DNA of 64,000 nucleotides from Acidimicrobiales bacterium (GTDB lineage: Bacteria > Actinomycetota > Acidimicrobiia > Acidimicrobiales > UBA8190), in the NCBI GenBank assembly GCA_035531755.1, contig DATKSK010000071.1:26461-90460 (forward strand). Reading direction: 5' to 3'. Shown in pieces: positions 50,701-58,625 of this stretch. The notes under the pieces were generated by a model. It was not told the origin of the DNA and did no database searches. It was given only the letters and a program-made list of their open reading frames with translations. Numbering within the stretch: the first letter of the stretch is position 1; the number at the start of each line of letters is the position of its first letter. The position numbers were made by a program, and so were the translations under genes.

Positions 50701-51318
50701 TCAGGCTGCGCCCTCGGCCTGCTCCTGGCGGAGGACGGCCTCGACGTTCAGCTCGATCCGCACCTTCTTGCTCACGACCACACCGCCGGCCTCGAGCGCC
50801 TGGTTGTAGGTGAGGCCCCAGTCTTCGCGGTCGATCTCGGTCCAGGCCGAGAAGGCCACAGCCTGCGTCCCCCACGGCGTGGTGTTGGCGCCGTCGAACT
50901 CCACGTTGAGCACCACCGGGCGGGCCGTGCCGAGGATGGTCAGGTCTCCGGTGACCTCCCAGTCCCCATCGCTGCCGAGCTCGACGCCGGTGCTCTTGAA
51001 GGTGAGCGTGGGGTGGTTCTCGACGTCCAGGAAGTCGGCGCTGCGCAGGTGGGCGTCACGCTGCTCCTGGCTGGTGTTGACGCTGGCGCCGTTGATGGTC
51101 ACGTCGACCGAGGACTCTTCGGGGACCTCGGCGATGTGGACCGAGCCCGAGAAGTCGGCGAACCGGCCCCGCACCTTGGTGATCATGAGGTGGCGGGCGA
51201 CGAACTCCACCGTGGTGTGGGCCTGGTCGAGGTCGTAGACGCCGGGCGCAGGTACCGCGACGCCCTTGTACTGGCGGGTCGATCCTGCTCCCTGGCTGGT
51301 GGTGGTGGTCATGGTCAT
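50701..51318 (-). CDS. YceI-family lipocalin-like protein
   Basis: The protein has 205 residues. The ATG at 51318 has CGGAGGCAACC upstream and is preferred to a GTG nine codons earlier. GVYDLDQAHTTVEFVARHLM and KVRGRFADFSGSVHI open the YceI barrel. HLRSADFLDVENHPTLTFKS is the family signature, and WEVTGDLTILGTARPVVLNV follows. No signal peptide is seen, so it is cytoplasmic, as is common in this phylum. YceI proteins bind isoprenoid-like or amphiphilic ligands. Dyads upstream at 51343-51383 suggest repressor control. Confidence 0.92.
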   Translation of the reverse strand: MTMTTTTSQGAGSTRQYKGVAVPAPGVYDLDQAHTTVEFVARHLMITKVRGRFADFSGSVHIAEVPEESSVDVTINGASVNTSQEQRDAHLRSADFLDVENHPTLTFKSTGVELGSDGDWEVTGDLTILGTARPVVLNVEFDGANTTPWGTQAVAFSAWTEIDREDWGLTYNQALEAGGVVVSKKVRIELNVEAVLRQEQAEGAA

Positions 51319-51342
51319 GGTTGCCTCCGAGATCGTTGCCGA

Positions 51343-51383
51343 CACAATGTTGTGACTGCAAGTATCTTACCAGAACTACTTGC
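51343..51383. promoter_or_regulatory. Two dyads upstream of yceI, candidate operators
   Basis: CACAA-TG-TTGTG (51343-51354) and GCAAGTA-N12-TACTTGC (51358-51383) lie 25-65 bp upstream of the yceI ATG in an AT-rich stretch unusual for this window. The CTTACC...CTAC segment vaguely resembles the MarR-MFS intergenic sequence at 58571-58588. The regulator is unknown. Confidence 0.5.
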
Positions 51384-51464
51384 GATGTCAACTAGTTTGT
51401 CGGGACGGCCCGTGACCAGGGCGGGCGGGTGTCCCGCCTCCACCACGGGAGGCGGCCGGAGGGA

Positions 51465-53231
51465 TCAGGCGCCCAGGCGGAGCGGGAACTTCTCGACGAG
51501 CTCGTGGGCGGGGACGGGCCGCGAGAAGAGATACCCCTGGGCGAAGTCGCAGCCGAGGTGTTGCAGGGCGTCGAGCTGCCGCTCGGTCTCCACCCCTTCG
51601 GCGATCACCTGGAGATCGAGGGCGTGGGCCAGCTTCACGACCGCCGCCACGATCTCCGCCCCGCCGCGGCCCGCCCCGAGCTCGTCCACGAAGCTCTTGT
51701 CGATCTTCAGGATGTCGAGGGGGAAGCGCTGCAGGTGGCTGAGCGACGAGTACCCGGTGCCGAAGTCGTCGATGGCCAGCATCACCCCGAGGTCCTTCAG
51801 GGCGCGCAGCACCCGCAGAGCCGAGGCGGCGTCGTTCATGAGCGCGCTCTCGGTGATCTCGAGCGTGAGGTTGGCCGGCGCGAGCCCCGTCTCCTCCAGG
51901 ATGCGCTCCACGGTGGTGATGATCTCCGGATGGTCGATCTGGCGGGCCGACAGGTTGACCTCGACGGCCCCGCGCGGCCCACCCCAGCGGTTGGCCTGCC
52001 ACATGCACAGCTGGCGGCACGCCTCGTACAGCACCCAGGCGCCGATCGGGATGATGAGCCCGCTCTCCTCCGCCACCGGGATGAAGCGGTTGGGGGCGAC
52101 GAGACCCTGCTCGGGGTGCTCCCAGCGCAGCAGCGCCTCGACGCCCACGGCGCGGTTCCCGCTGATCTCGACGACCGGCTGGTAGAAGAGGCGCAGCTCC
52201 CGCCGCTCGAGGGCACGGTGCAGTGAATGCTCGGTGTTCATGCGGTCCAGGACGCGCATGCGCATCGCCTCGCCGAACACCTCCACCGTCCCTCCGCCGC
52301 GCTTCTTCGCCTGGTACATCGCCGCGTCGGCGTTGGACAGCAGGGGTGTGGGGTCGGTGACGCGCGGGTTGGTGCCGGCGATGCCGATGCTCGCCGTGAT
52401 GAAGACCTCTCCGTCGCCGGCCGGGATCGGGCTGCTCAGCAGGTGCAGCACGCGATGCGAAAAGGCGATCGCCTCCTTCTCGGCGTCGTCCCCGTCGAAC
52501 AGGACGAGGAACTCGTCCCCACCCAGGCGGGCGATCACCTCGGCAGTGGCGTTGGCCGACTGGAGCCGACCGGCCACGGCCACGAGGACCTCGTCGCCCA
52601 CCTCGTGACCCAGGCCGTCGTTGATCGCCTTGAACCGGTCGAGGTCCAGCACCAGCACCGCCACCGTGCCCGGGGTGCTCTTGCCCTTGGCCAGGGCATA
52701 GGCGAGGCGGTAGGTGAACAGCGTCCGGTTGGGCAGGCCGGTGAGCGAGTCGTGGAGGTAGGCGTGGGCCAACGCTTCCTCGGCCGCCTTGTCCTCTTCG
52801 GGGTCGTGGAGGAACCCGCCGATGCGCATGTCGTCACCCGAGCCCACGACGTATGCCGAGCCCGACACCTGGACCTCGTAGCCCTCGCGGTGCATGAGCC
52901 GCAGTTGCCGGGGTCGGGTGCGCTCCATGCCGTGCACCGACAGCCGGGCCGATTCGAGGTCGTGCACGACGCGGTCGTGGTAGCGCGCCGGGATCAGGAA
53001 CTCCGTGATGGACCGGCCGAGCACCTCGTCGCGGGACCATCCGAAGAGCAGTTCGGACTGGCGGTTCCACTCGGTGAGGACCCCGTCGCGATCGGTCTCG
53101 ACGAAGGCGTCGCGTGACAGGTCGAGGACGTGTTCGAGACGGGAGCGCAGGCGGCTCACGGTGAGCTCGCGTTCGCGGCCCGCTCTGCCGGTGCCGTGGT
53201 CGACCGACATGTTCGTCAACCGCTCTCCCAC
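51465..53231 (-). CDS. PAS-GGDEF-EAL cyclic-di-GMP protein
   Basis: The protein has 588 residues from a GTG; an ATG at 53210 is possible. The PAS domain (about 30-135) has FVETDRDGVLTEWNRQSELL. The GGDEF domain (165-320) has VLVLDLDRFKAINDGLGHEV and the intact active site ARLGGDEFLVLFDG. The EAL domain (335-580) has VGVEALLRWEHPEQGLVAPN, LTLEITESALM, LAIDDFGTGYSSLSHL, LKIDKSFV and AEGVE. Both catalytic motifs look complete, so it could make and break c-di-GMP. It has no membrane helix. It could influence pilus or biofilm behaviour, which is inference. Confidence 0.93.
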   Translation of the reverse strand: MGERLTNMSVDHGTGRAGRERELTVSRLRSRLEHVLDLSRDAFVETDRDGVLTEWNRQSELLFGWSRDEVLGRSITEFLIPARYHDRVVHDLESARLSVHGMERTRPRQLRLMHREGYEVQVSGSAYVVGSGDDMRIGGFLHDPEEDKAAEEALAHAYLHDSLTGLPNRTLFTYRLAYALAKGKSTPGTVAVLVLDLDRFKAINDGLGHEVGDEVLVAVAGRLQSANATAEVIARLGGDEFLVLFDGDDAEKEAIAFSHRVLHLLSSPIPAGDGEVFITASIGIAGTNPRVTDPTPLLSNADAAMYQAKKRGGGTVEVFGEAMRMRVLDRMNTEHSLHRALERRELRLFYQPVVEISGNRAVGVEALLRWEHPEQGLVAPNRFIPVAEESGLIIPIGAWVLYEACRQLCMWQANRWGGPRGAVEVNLSARQIDHPEIITTVERILEETGLAPANLTLEITESALMNDAASALRVLRALKDLGVMLAIDDFGTGYSSLSHLQRFPLDILKIDKSFVDELGAGRGGAEIVAAVVKLAHALDLQVIAEGVETERQLDALQHLGCDFAQGYLFSRPVPAHELVEKFPLRLGA

Positions 53232-53583
53232 CGTGACCCCCGTCGTGTCGTCTGCGTCGTGCGGACCGCCGCGGCCCGCCGGGGACCGCGCACACTGACC
53301 GGTCGTCGGTCGGGCGCCCCGGCCGGCGACGGAGGTGCCGCCGGGGCCGGGCGCGTCATGGTACGCACCTGTGTTTCATGTGGTCAATGGAACGCAAGTG
53401 ACGCTAGTGAAACCTGCCCGTCCGGGCACGGATACCCGGATCCAGGCCTCACTCTGCGTCGCGAAATCGACCGCGCACGGTGCGATGCGGGCGACCGCTG
53501 AGGCGGCCCGGCCGCCTGGCGGCGGTGCCGGGGACCGCCGGGGAGGGTTGGTCGCCGGCGGGGTTCCCGCCTACGGTGCCGAC
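53232..53583. promoter_or_regulatory. Divergent gap between the c-di-GMP gene and the MBL-fold gene
   Basis: These 352 bp have no convincing coding frame. The centre (about 53355-53425) is clearly less GC-rich than the flanks, with GTGTTTCATGTGGTCAATGG and GTGACGCTAGTGAAACC, and is where promoters for both directions are most likely. Confidence 0.4.
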
Positions 53584-54633
53584 ATGGTCGACGTCACCGG
53601 GGTGCTCCAAAAGGACGCGTGGGATCGCGACGTGATGCCACCGGTCGAGCGGGTGCGTCCCGGCCTGTGGTCGATCCCGGTGCCGATCCCGGACAACCCC
53701 CTGCGGTATGTCCTCGTCTATGCCTTCGAGCTCGACAACGGCATCGCCATCGTCGACGCCGGGTGGAACACCGAAGACGCCTGGACGGCGCTGAACAACG
53801 GCCTCGTCGAGGCCGGAGGGTCGATCGCGGACGTCCGCGCCGTGCTGGTGACCCACATCCACCCCGATCACTACGGCCTCGCCGGCCGGGTGCGCGAGGA
53901 GTCGGGGGCATGGATCGGCCTCCATCCCGACGACGCCGAGATGCTCGAGGCGCGCTACATGAACACCGACGACCTGCTCGCCCGCATGCGCGACTTCCTC
54001 GAGGACGCCGGGGTCCCCGCCACCAAGCTGCCCGACCTCAACTTCGCCTCGATGATGATCCGGGGACAGGTCACCATGGCCGTGCCCGACGTCCTGTTCG
54101 AGGACGGCCGACGCGTGGACGTGCCGGGATGGGACCTCCAGACGGTGTGGACACCCGGCCACTCCCCCGGCCACGTCTGCTTCTACAGCGACCGCCACCG
54201 CCTCCTGCTGTCAGGGGACCACGTCCTGCCGAGGATCACCCCCAATATCGGCGTGCACACCCAGCAGTTCCCGAACCCCCTGGGCAAGTACCTGGAGTCG
54301 TTGCTCAAGGTACAGAACCTCGGCGTCGACGAGGTCCTGCCCGCCCACGAGTACCGGTTCGCCGGCCTGGGTGCCCGGCTCGACGAGATCATCACCCATC
54401 ACGCCGATCGCCTGGCGGAGATCGAGGGGCTGATCAGCGAGCACCCGGGGTCGACGGCGTGGGACCTCTCGGTGCTCCTGCGGTGGTCCCGTCCCTGGCA
54501 CGAGATCGCGGACTTCATGCAGCGCGCTGCGGTGGGAGAGACGCTCGCGCACATCGTGCTCCTCGAGAACCACCAGCGCGTGCGCCGCGAGGGGGCCATG
54601 CCGTCGCGCTTCTACCTTCCCGAGCAACGCTGA
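53584..54633 (+). CDS. MBL-fold metallo-hydrolase
   Basis: The protein has 349 residues from the ATG at 53584. An earlier in-frame ATG lies in non-coding-looking sequence. Metal ligands are in VLVTHIHPDHYGLAGRV (His91, His93, Asp95, His96), TPGHSPGHVCFYS, LLLSGDHVLPRITPN and LPAHEYRF. The C-terminal 90 residues (ITHHADRLAEIEGLISEHPG and a helical tail) are typical of the lactonase/thioesterase-like MBL branch. Probable substrates are acyl thioesters or lactones. Confidence 0.9.
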   Translation: MVDVTGVLQKDAWDRDVMPPVERVRPGLWSIPVPIPDNPLRYVLVYAFELDNGIAIVDAGWNTEDAWTALNNGLVEAGGSIADVRAVLVTHIHPDHYGLAGRVREESGAWIGLHPDDAEMLEARYMNTDDLLARMRDFLEDAGVPATKLPDLNFASMMIRGQVTMAVPDVLFEDGRRVDVPGWDLQTVWTPGHSPGHVCFYSDRHRLLLSGDHVLPRITPNIGVHTQQFPNPLGKYLESLLKVQNLGVDEVLPAHEYRFAGLGARLDEIITHHADRLAEIEGLISEHPGSTAWDLSVLLRWSRPWHEIADFMQRAAVGETLAHIVLLENHQRVRREGAMPSRFYLPEQR

Positions 54634-54774
54634 CACCTCCCCGGGCGGCGTCGACGGGTCCCGCCCGGCAATGCCGACGCCTCGCCGGACACCTCGACAC
54701 CCGCGGCGACGCAGAGCGGAGAACCGCCAATTCCCCCTGGCCGTCGTGTAGACAGGGCGCCGGAAGCAACGGTC

Positions 54775-55971
54775 GTGCTCACCTCCACACCTCTCGCTCG
54801 GCGGCTCCCGGGGCTCGATGCCCGGCACGCCACCAGCCGCGCCCGCCACCTCCGGCGCGGACTCCTCGTCATCGCCGTCCTCGCCGCCGTCCTCCTCCTC
54901 GCCGCCGCTCTGGCGGTGACCTTCGTCGGCATCTCGGGGAAGCCCCACGCCGCCCACGCCGCCCACGCCGCCCGGGGCATCGCGGTGTCCGGCACCACCG
55001 CGGCGGCGCGCCCTTCGGCCCCGCTCACGAGGACCGCCGGCGCCTCGGCGACCCGGACGGCCTCGGCGCCCACCGTGACAGCGGCCCTGGAGCCCTGGCA
55101 GCTGCGGGCGCCGATCGACGCCGAGGTCGTCCTCCCCGCGGCGCCGCGCAGCCCTCTGCTCGAGGTGTTCGGGGGGTCGACGACCGGCAACCAGGCGGCC
55201 GAGGGCATCTTCACCCTGGACCCGTCGACCGGGGCCCTGGTCCACGTGGGCAACCTGGGACAGCCGCTCGCCGACGCCACGGGGGCCGTGGTGGGTGGCG
55301 GGGACCTGGTGCTCGGGGGCGACACCGCCGCGCCCCTGTCGAGCGTGCAGGGACTGGCCCCGAACGCCAGCGGCACGTCGACGACCGGCAGCGTCCCCCT
55401 CGCCACCGTGGTCGGGGCGCTGCCCGAAGCGCGTGCCGGCGCGTCGGCGGCCACCGTGGGAGCGGTGACGTACGTCGTCGGCGGCACGGGCGGGCCCGCG
55501 CCCGATGCCACCGTCCTGGCCACGCGCGACGGCCGCGCCTTCACCACCGTGGCCACCCTGCGGATCCCGGTGGCGTTCCCGGCGGTGGCCGCCGTCGGCG
55601 ACAAGCTCTTCGTCTTCGGCGGGAAGGCACTCGCCGGCGGCGGCGCCGGCGGGCCCATCGCCACCATCCAGATCGTGGACCTCGCCACCCACAGGGTGAC
55701 GATCGCGGGCCGGCTCCCGGTGCCCCTCGCCGGCGCGGCCGCCGTCACCCTCGCCGGCCACGTGTTCATCGTGGGCGGCGACACCGCGGCTGTGACCACC
55801 TCGGGCACGGTGTGGGCGTTCGACCCGTCGACGCTCGCCGTCGGCACCGCCGGCCGTCTGGTGGTCCCGGTGGCCCATGCCGGCGTCGTCGTCGTGGGAG
55901 GGACGGCGTGGATCGTCGGTGGCGAGTCGAACGGCGCGCCGACCGCTGGGGTGCAGACGCTGACGCCGTGA
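54775..55971 (+). CDS. Membrane-anchored Kelch-like beta-propeller protein
   Basis: The protein has 398 residues from a GTG. A basic N-terminus and one transmembrane helix (about residues 30-54) are followed by an Ala/Thr/Ser-rich linker. Repeats of the Kelch type then alternate: LLEVFGGSTTGN, GDLVLGGDTA, AVTYVVGGTGGPAPDATV, KLFVFGGKALAGGG, HVFIVGGDTAAV and TAWIVGGESNGAPTAGVQTL. About five to six blades are visible. It is probably displayed outside the membrane and binds a protein or glycan. No enzyme motif is seen. Confidence 0.75.
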   Translation: MLTSTPLARRLPGLDARHATSRARHLRRGLLVIAVLAAVLLLAAALAVTFVGISGKPHAAHAAHAARGIAVSGTTAAARPSAPLTRTAGASATRTASAPTVTAALEPWQLRAPIDAEVVLPAAPRSPLLEVFGGSTTGNQAAEGIFTLDPSTGALVHVGNLGQPLADATGAVVGGGDLVLGGDTAAPLSSVQGLAPNASGTSTTGSVPLATVVGALPEARAGASAATVGAVTYVVGGTGGPAPDATVLATRDGRAFTTVATLRIPVAFPAVAAVGDKLFVFGGKALAGGGAGGPIATIQIVDLATHRVTIAGRLPVPLAGAAAVTLAGHVFIVGGDTAAVTTSGTVWAFDPSTLAVGTAGRLVVPVAHAGVVVVGGTAWIVGGESNGAPTAGVQTLTP

Positions 55972-56026
55972 CGCCGGCGGCCGAACCGTGACGCCGGGCC
56001 CACCGGCGACGGGCTGACCCGCCTCG

Positions 56027-56067
56027 GGACCCTGCCTCCCGGGGACCCTGCCTCCCGGGGACCCTGC
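56027..56067. repeat. 16-bp tandem repeat
   Basis: GGACCCTGCCTCCCGG occurs twice in full and once in part between the beta-propeller gene and the convergent dedA gene. Confidence 0.8.
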
Positions 56068-56081
56068 GCCGCTCGCCCGGC

Positions 56082-56792
56082 CTACGCCTTCTCCGCTTCG
56101 GAGTCCGCGCCCGACGCCGCCGACCCGCTCCAGCGCCGATGCTGGCGTCGCCGGCGCACGACGACGATGGCCACCACCGCCAGAGCCGCGGTGCCCACGA
56201 TGACGAGCGAATACACCCCCACCGTCCTCGCCACCGCGGCGTAGGACTGGCCCGCGACGTAGCCGATCATGACGAAGGTCACCCCCCACGTGATCCCGCC
56301 GATGGCGTTGTAGAGGAGGAAGGTGCGGTAGCGCATGCCGCTCATCCCGGTCAGCCCGGGGACGAGGGCGCGGGCGAGGGCGACCCACCGCCCGAGGAAC
56401 ACGGCGGGCCCCCCGAAACGGGCCAGGAGCTCCTGGCTGCGTCGCACGCCGGGGTGGCCGCGCAGCGGGCGCCGTTCGACGAGCCAGGGCCCGAGGTGCT
56501 TGCCGACCTCGTACCCCACCGAGTCGCCGGCAATGGCGCAGGCCACCACCACGAAGAGCATGACGACGAGGTTGATGTGATGGAGCGAGGCCAGGGCCCC
56601 GCCGATCAGGGCGGCCGTCTCGCCGGGGATGACGAAACCGAGGAGCACGGCCGCCTCCCCGAACACCAGGAGCCCGCACAGCACATAGACGACGGGCCCG
56701 TGGAAATGCTCCAACCACGAGCTGACGCCGGCGAGCACCCCCGCGGTCCCCGACCCGACGTGCGATGCGGTCAGCGGGCCCAGGGGGCCCAT
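56082..56792 (-). CDS. DedA-family membrane protein
   Basis: The protein has 236 residues. The ATG at 56792, which overlaps the end of the zinc-ribbon gene, is preferred to a GTG at 56867. FVIPGETAALIGGALAS, GDSVGYEVGKHLGPWLVERR, FLGRWVALARALVPGLTGMS and GMRYRTFLLYNAIGGITWG are the DedA (SNARE-associated) landmarks, with the conserved Arg residues. Four to five membrane helices are predicted. DedA proteins are thought to flip lipid carriers such as undecaprenyl phosphate. The last 35 residues are charged. Confidence 0.9.
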   Translation of the reverse strand: MGPLGPLTASHVGSGTAGVLAGVSSWLEHFHGPVVYVLCGLLVFGEAAVLLGFVIPGETAALIGGALASLHHINLVVMLFVVVACAIAGDSVGYEVGKHLGPWLVERRPLRGHPGVRRSQELLARFGGPAVFLGRWVALARALVPGLTGMSGMRYRTFLLYNAIGGITWGVTFVMIGYVAGQSYAAVARTVGVYSLVIVGTAALAVVAIVVVRRRRQHRRWSGSAASGADSEAEKA

Positions 56793-57232
56793 GACGCGCT
56801 GACCCACGTCCGGCGCCGGCACGCCGGACAGGTCATGAAGCGTGTGTAGCCACGCCCGGGCCGCCACAGCCAGATCGGCAGATGGAGCACGGCGAACTCC
56901 GTCATGTGGATGTCACTGCGCGTCCCGCACGAGGAGCACTCGACCGTGATGGGGCTGAGCAGCGACCTCGGGCGGGTGGCGGCGGGTGACGACCGGGCGC
57001 CGCCCGGCGCGCCCGGGGCGGTCCGTGTGGCCGGCGCGCCCGGAGCGCTCCGCGTGGTCGGCGCGATCGGCGCCGACGGCTTGACGCCCGCGGCGCGGGC
57101 CTCGTCGGAGAACAGCGCGTGCTTGCCCGGAACGTCGCGCTCCGCCGCTCGGCGCGGCCCCTCTTCGTCGCGCTCGGCGGGGGCCCAGAACAGGGCCCGC
57201 TTGCCGAGCGGGTCCGGTGCGTCGCTGGTCAC
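56771..57232 (-). CDS. Zinc-ribbon protein with repeated G-K-x-A-L-F motifs
   Basis: The protein has 153 residues from a GTG 26 bp downstream of the parA stop. Residues 7-16 read DPLGKRALFW and residues 33-42 PGKHALFSDE, a clear short repeat. A Pro/Ala/Thr linker follows. The C-terminal domain has ITVECSSCGTRSDIHMTEFA then LWRPGRGYTRFMTCPACRRR, a CxxC...CxxC zinc ribbon with a hydrophobic middle (VLHLPIWLW). I do not recognise a characterised family. It lies between parA and dedA on the same strand. Confidence 0.65.
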   Translation of the reverse strand: MTSDAPDPLGKRALFWAPAERDEEGPRRAAERDVPGKHALFSDEARAAGVKPSAPIAPTTRSAPGAPATRTAPGAPGGARSSPAATRPRSLLSPITVECSSCGTRSDIHMTEFAVLHLPIWLWRPGRGYTRFMTCPACRRRTWVSASWAPWAR

Positions 57233-57257
57233 AGGTCTCGCTACCCGCGGGCGTCGC

Positions 57258-58034
57258 TCAGCGTGCCGGACGCCGGTCGGCGTCGAGCTCCAGGGCGATG
57301 GCACGGTACGCCTCGGCGCCGGGTGACGACGGCGCGTGCTGGAGGATGCACTGGCCCTGGGCGGGCGCCTCCGCGAAGCGGATCGACTTGCGGACCGGCG
57401 GCTCCAGCACGGTGAGGCCGTAGCGCGTCCTGACGTCGTCGAGCACGGCACGGCCGTGGCGCGTGCGCTCGTCGTACATGGTGGCGATCACGCCGCGCAC
57501 CTCGAGGTCGGCGTTGGCGAACATCCGCACGTCGTCGATCGTCTCGAGGAGCTGGCCCACGCCCCGGTGGCTGAGCGCTTCGCACTGCAGGGGGATGACC
57601 ACCTCGTGGGCCGCCGTGAGACCGTTGATGGTGAGCACGCCCAGCGACGGCGGGCAGTCGACGATGACCATGTCGTACTCGTCGGACACGGTGGCCAGCG
57701 CGAGTGCCAGCACGTGCTCGCGACCCGTCCGGGTGAGGAGGTGGACCTCGGAGCCGGCCAGGTCGATGGTGGACGGCAGGATGTCGAGGCCGTCGACGCC
57801 GGCGACGACGCGACGGGCGTCTGCCGCCTTCATCTTGCGCACGAAGACGTCGTGCAGCGACTGGTGGAGGTTCTCGGGGTCGATGCCGACCGAGTACGTC
57901 AGGCAGGCCTGCGGGTCGAGGTCGACGAGGAGGACCCGTCTGCCCATCTGCGCCAGGGCGAAGCCCAGGGCGTGCACGCTGGTGGTCTTGGCGACGCCAC
58001 CTTTCTGGTTGGCAACCGCCACGATCCGCGCCAT
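57258..58034 (-). CDS. ParA-family ATPase
   Basis: The protein has 258 residues. IVAVANQKGGVAKTTSVHAL is the deviant Walker A (KGGVAKTT), VLLVDLDPQACLTYSVG the A' motif and MVIVDCPPSLGVLTINGL Walker B. It is the Soj/ParA type and lacks an N-terminal HTH. No parB follows; the next genes are the zinc-ribbon protein and DedA. It may thus position a cargo other than the chromosome. An accessory role is inferred. Confidence 0.9.
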   Translation of the reverse strand: MARIVAVANQKGGVAKTTSVHALGFALAQMGRRVLLVDLDPQACLTYSVGIDPENLHQSLHDVFVRKMKAADARRVVAGVDGLDILPSTIDLAGSEVHLLTRTGREHVLALALATVSDEYDMVIVDCPPSLGVLTINGLTAAHEVVIPLQCEALSHRGVGQLLETIDDVRMFANADLEVRGVIATMYDERTRHGRAVLDDVRTRYGLTVLEPPVRKSIRFAEAPAQGQCILQHAPSSPGAEAYRAIALELDADRRPAR

Positions 58035-58082
58035 CGCCGGGAGTCTATGCCCACGTTCCGGCGGGTGGCGTGCCCGCGTCGG

Positions 58083-58556
58083 TCAACCGGGCGGAGGTGA
58101 CTCCGACACGGCGAGCTTGACGAGCAGGGCCCGCAACTCGAGGAGCTCGTCGGTGCTCAGGGCCGCGAACGACGCCGGGGGCTCCCCGAGCACTTTGCGG
58201 ACCTGGGTGAGCGCCTCGACACCGCTCGGCAGGAGGGCCACCATCTTGACCCTGCGGTCGGTGGGGTGCGACCGGCGTTCGGCCAGCCCCGCGGCCTCGA
58301 GCCCGTCGACCAGGGACGTGACGTAGGACGGGTCGCAGCGGAAGTGGTCGGCGAGGTCCCGCATGGGCACCGGGTGGTCGGGCGACAGCTGGAGCAGCGT
58401 CTTCAGGACACCGGCGGTCAGCCCGGTGGCATCGCACGCCTCGTGGAAGCGCCGTTGGCCCTCACGCTCGAACACGAGCCGGTACATGGCCTGCCAGGCC
58501 TCCCCCGCCGCCACCTCGCGGGCCCGACGCCCCCCGTTTCCCCCGTCGCTTGACAC
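58083..58556 (-). CDS. MarR-family transcriptional regulator
   Basis: The protein has 157 residues from a GTG. The winged helix is GLTAGVLKTLLQLSPDHPVP, MRDLADHFRCDPSYVTSLVD, and the wing RRSHPTDRRVKMVALLP with its Asp-Arg pair. It is divergent from the MFS efflux gene with a 69-bp gap containing direct repeats, the standard arrangement of a repressor controlling a drug pump and itself. Confidence 0.92.
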   Translation of the reverse strand: MSSDGGNGGRRAREVAAGEAWQAMYRLVFEREGQRRFHEACDATGLTAGVLKTLLQLSPDHPVPMRDLADHFRCDPSYVTSLVDGLEAAGLAERRSHPTDRRVKMVALLPSGVEALTQVRKVLGEPPASFAALSTDELLELRALLVKLAVSESPPPG

Positions 58557-58567
58557 GATTCGACCTT

Positions 58568-58597
58568 TGAGTAGTCTTAACGATCTACCTGAGTAGT
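58568..58597. promoter_or_regulatory. Direct TGAGTAGT repeats in the marR-MFS intergenic region
   Basis: TGAGTAGT occurs at 58568-58575 and 58590-58597, 22 bp (about two helical turns) apart. Between them GTAG-N10-CTAC forms a dyad (58571-58588). The AT-rich stretch continues to GTATAAACC. This is the probable MarR operator. Confidence 0.6.
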
Positions 58598-58625
58598 ATA
58601 AACCTTCGATGAAAGTCTATAGCTG

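Noticed and set aside
57258..58034. ParA as a sign of a chromosomal or plasmid origin region
   Set aside because: No parB, dnaA, dnaN, gidB or parS-like cluster is nearby, and the neighbours are a zinc-ribbon protein, DedA and an efflux pair.
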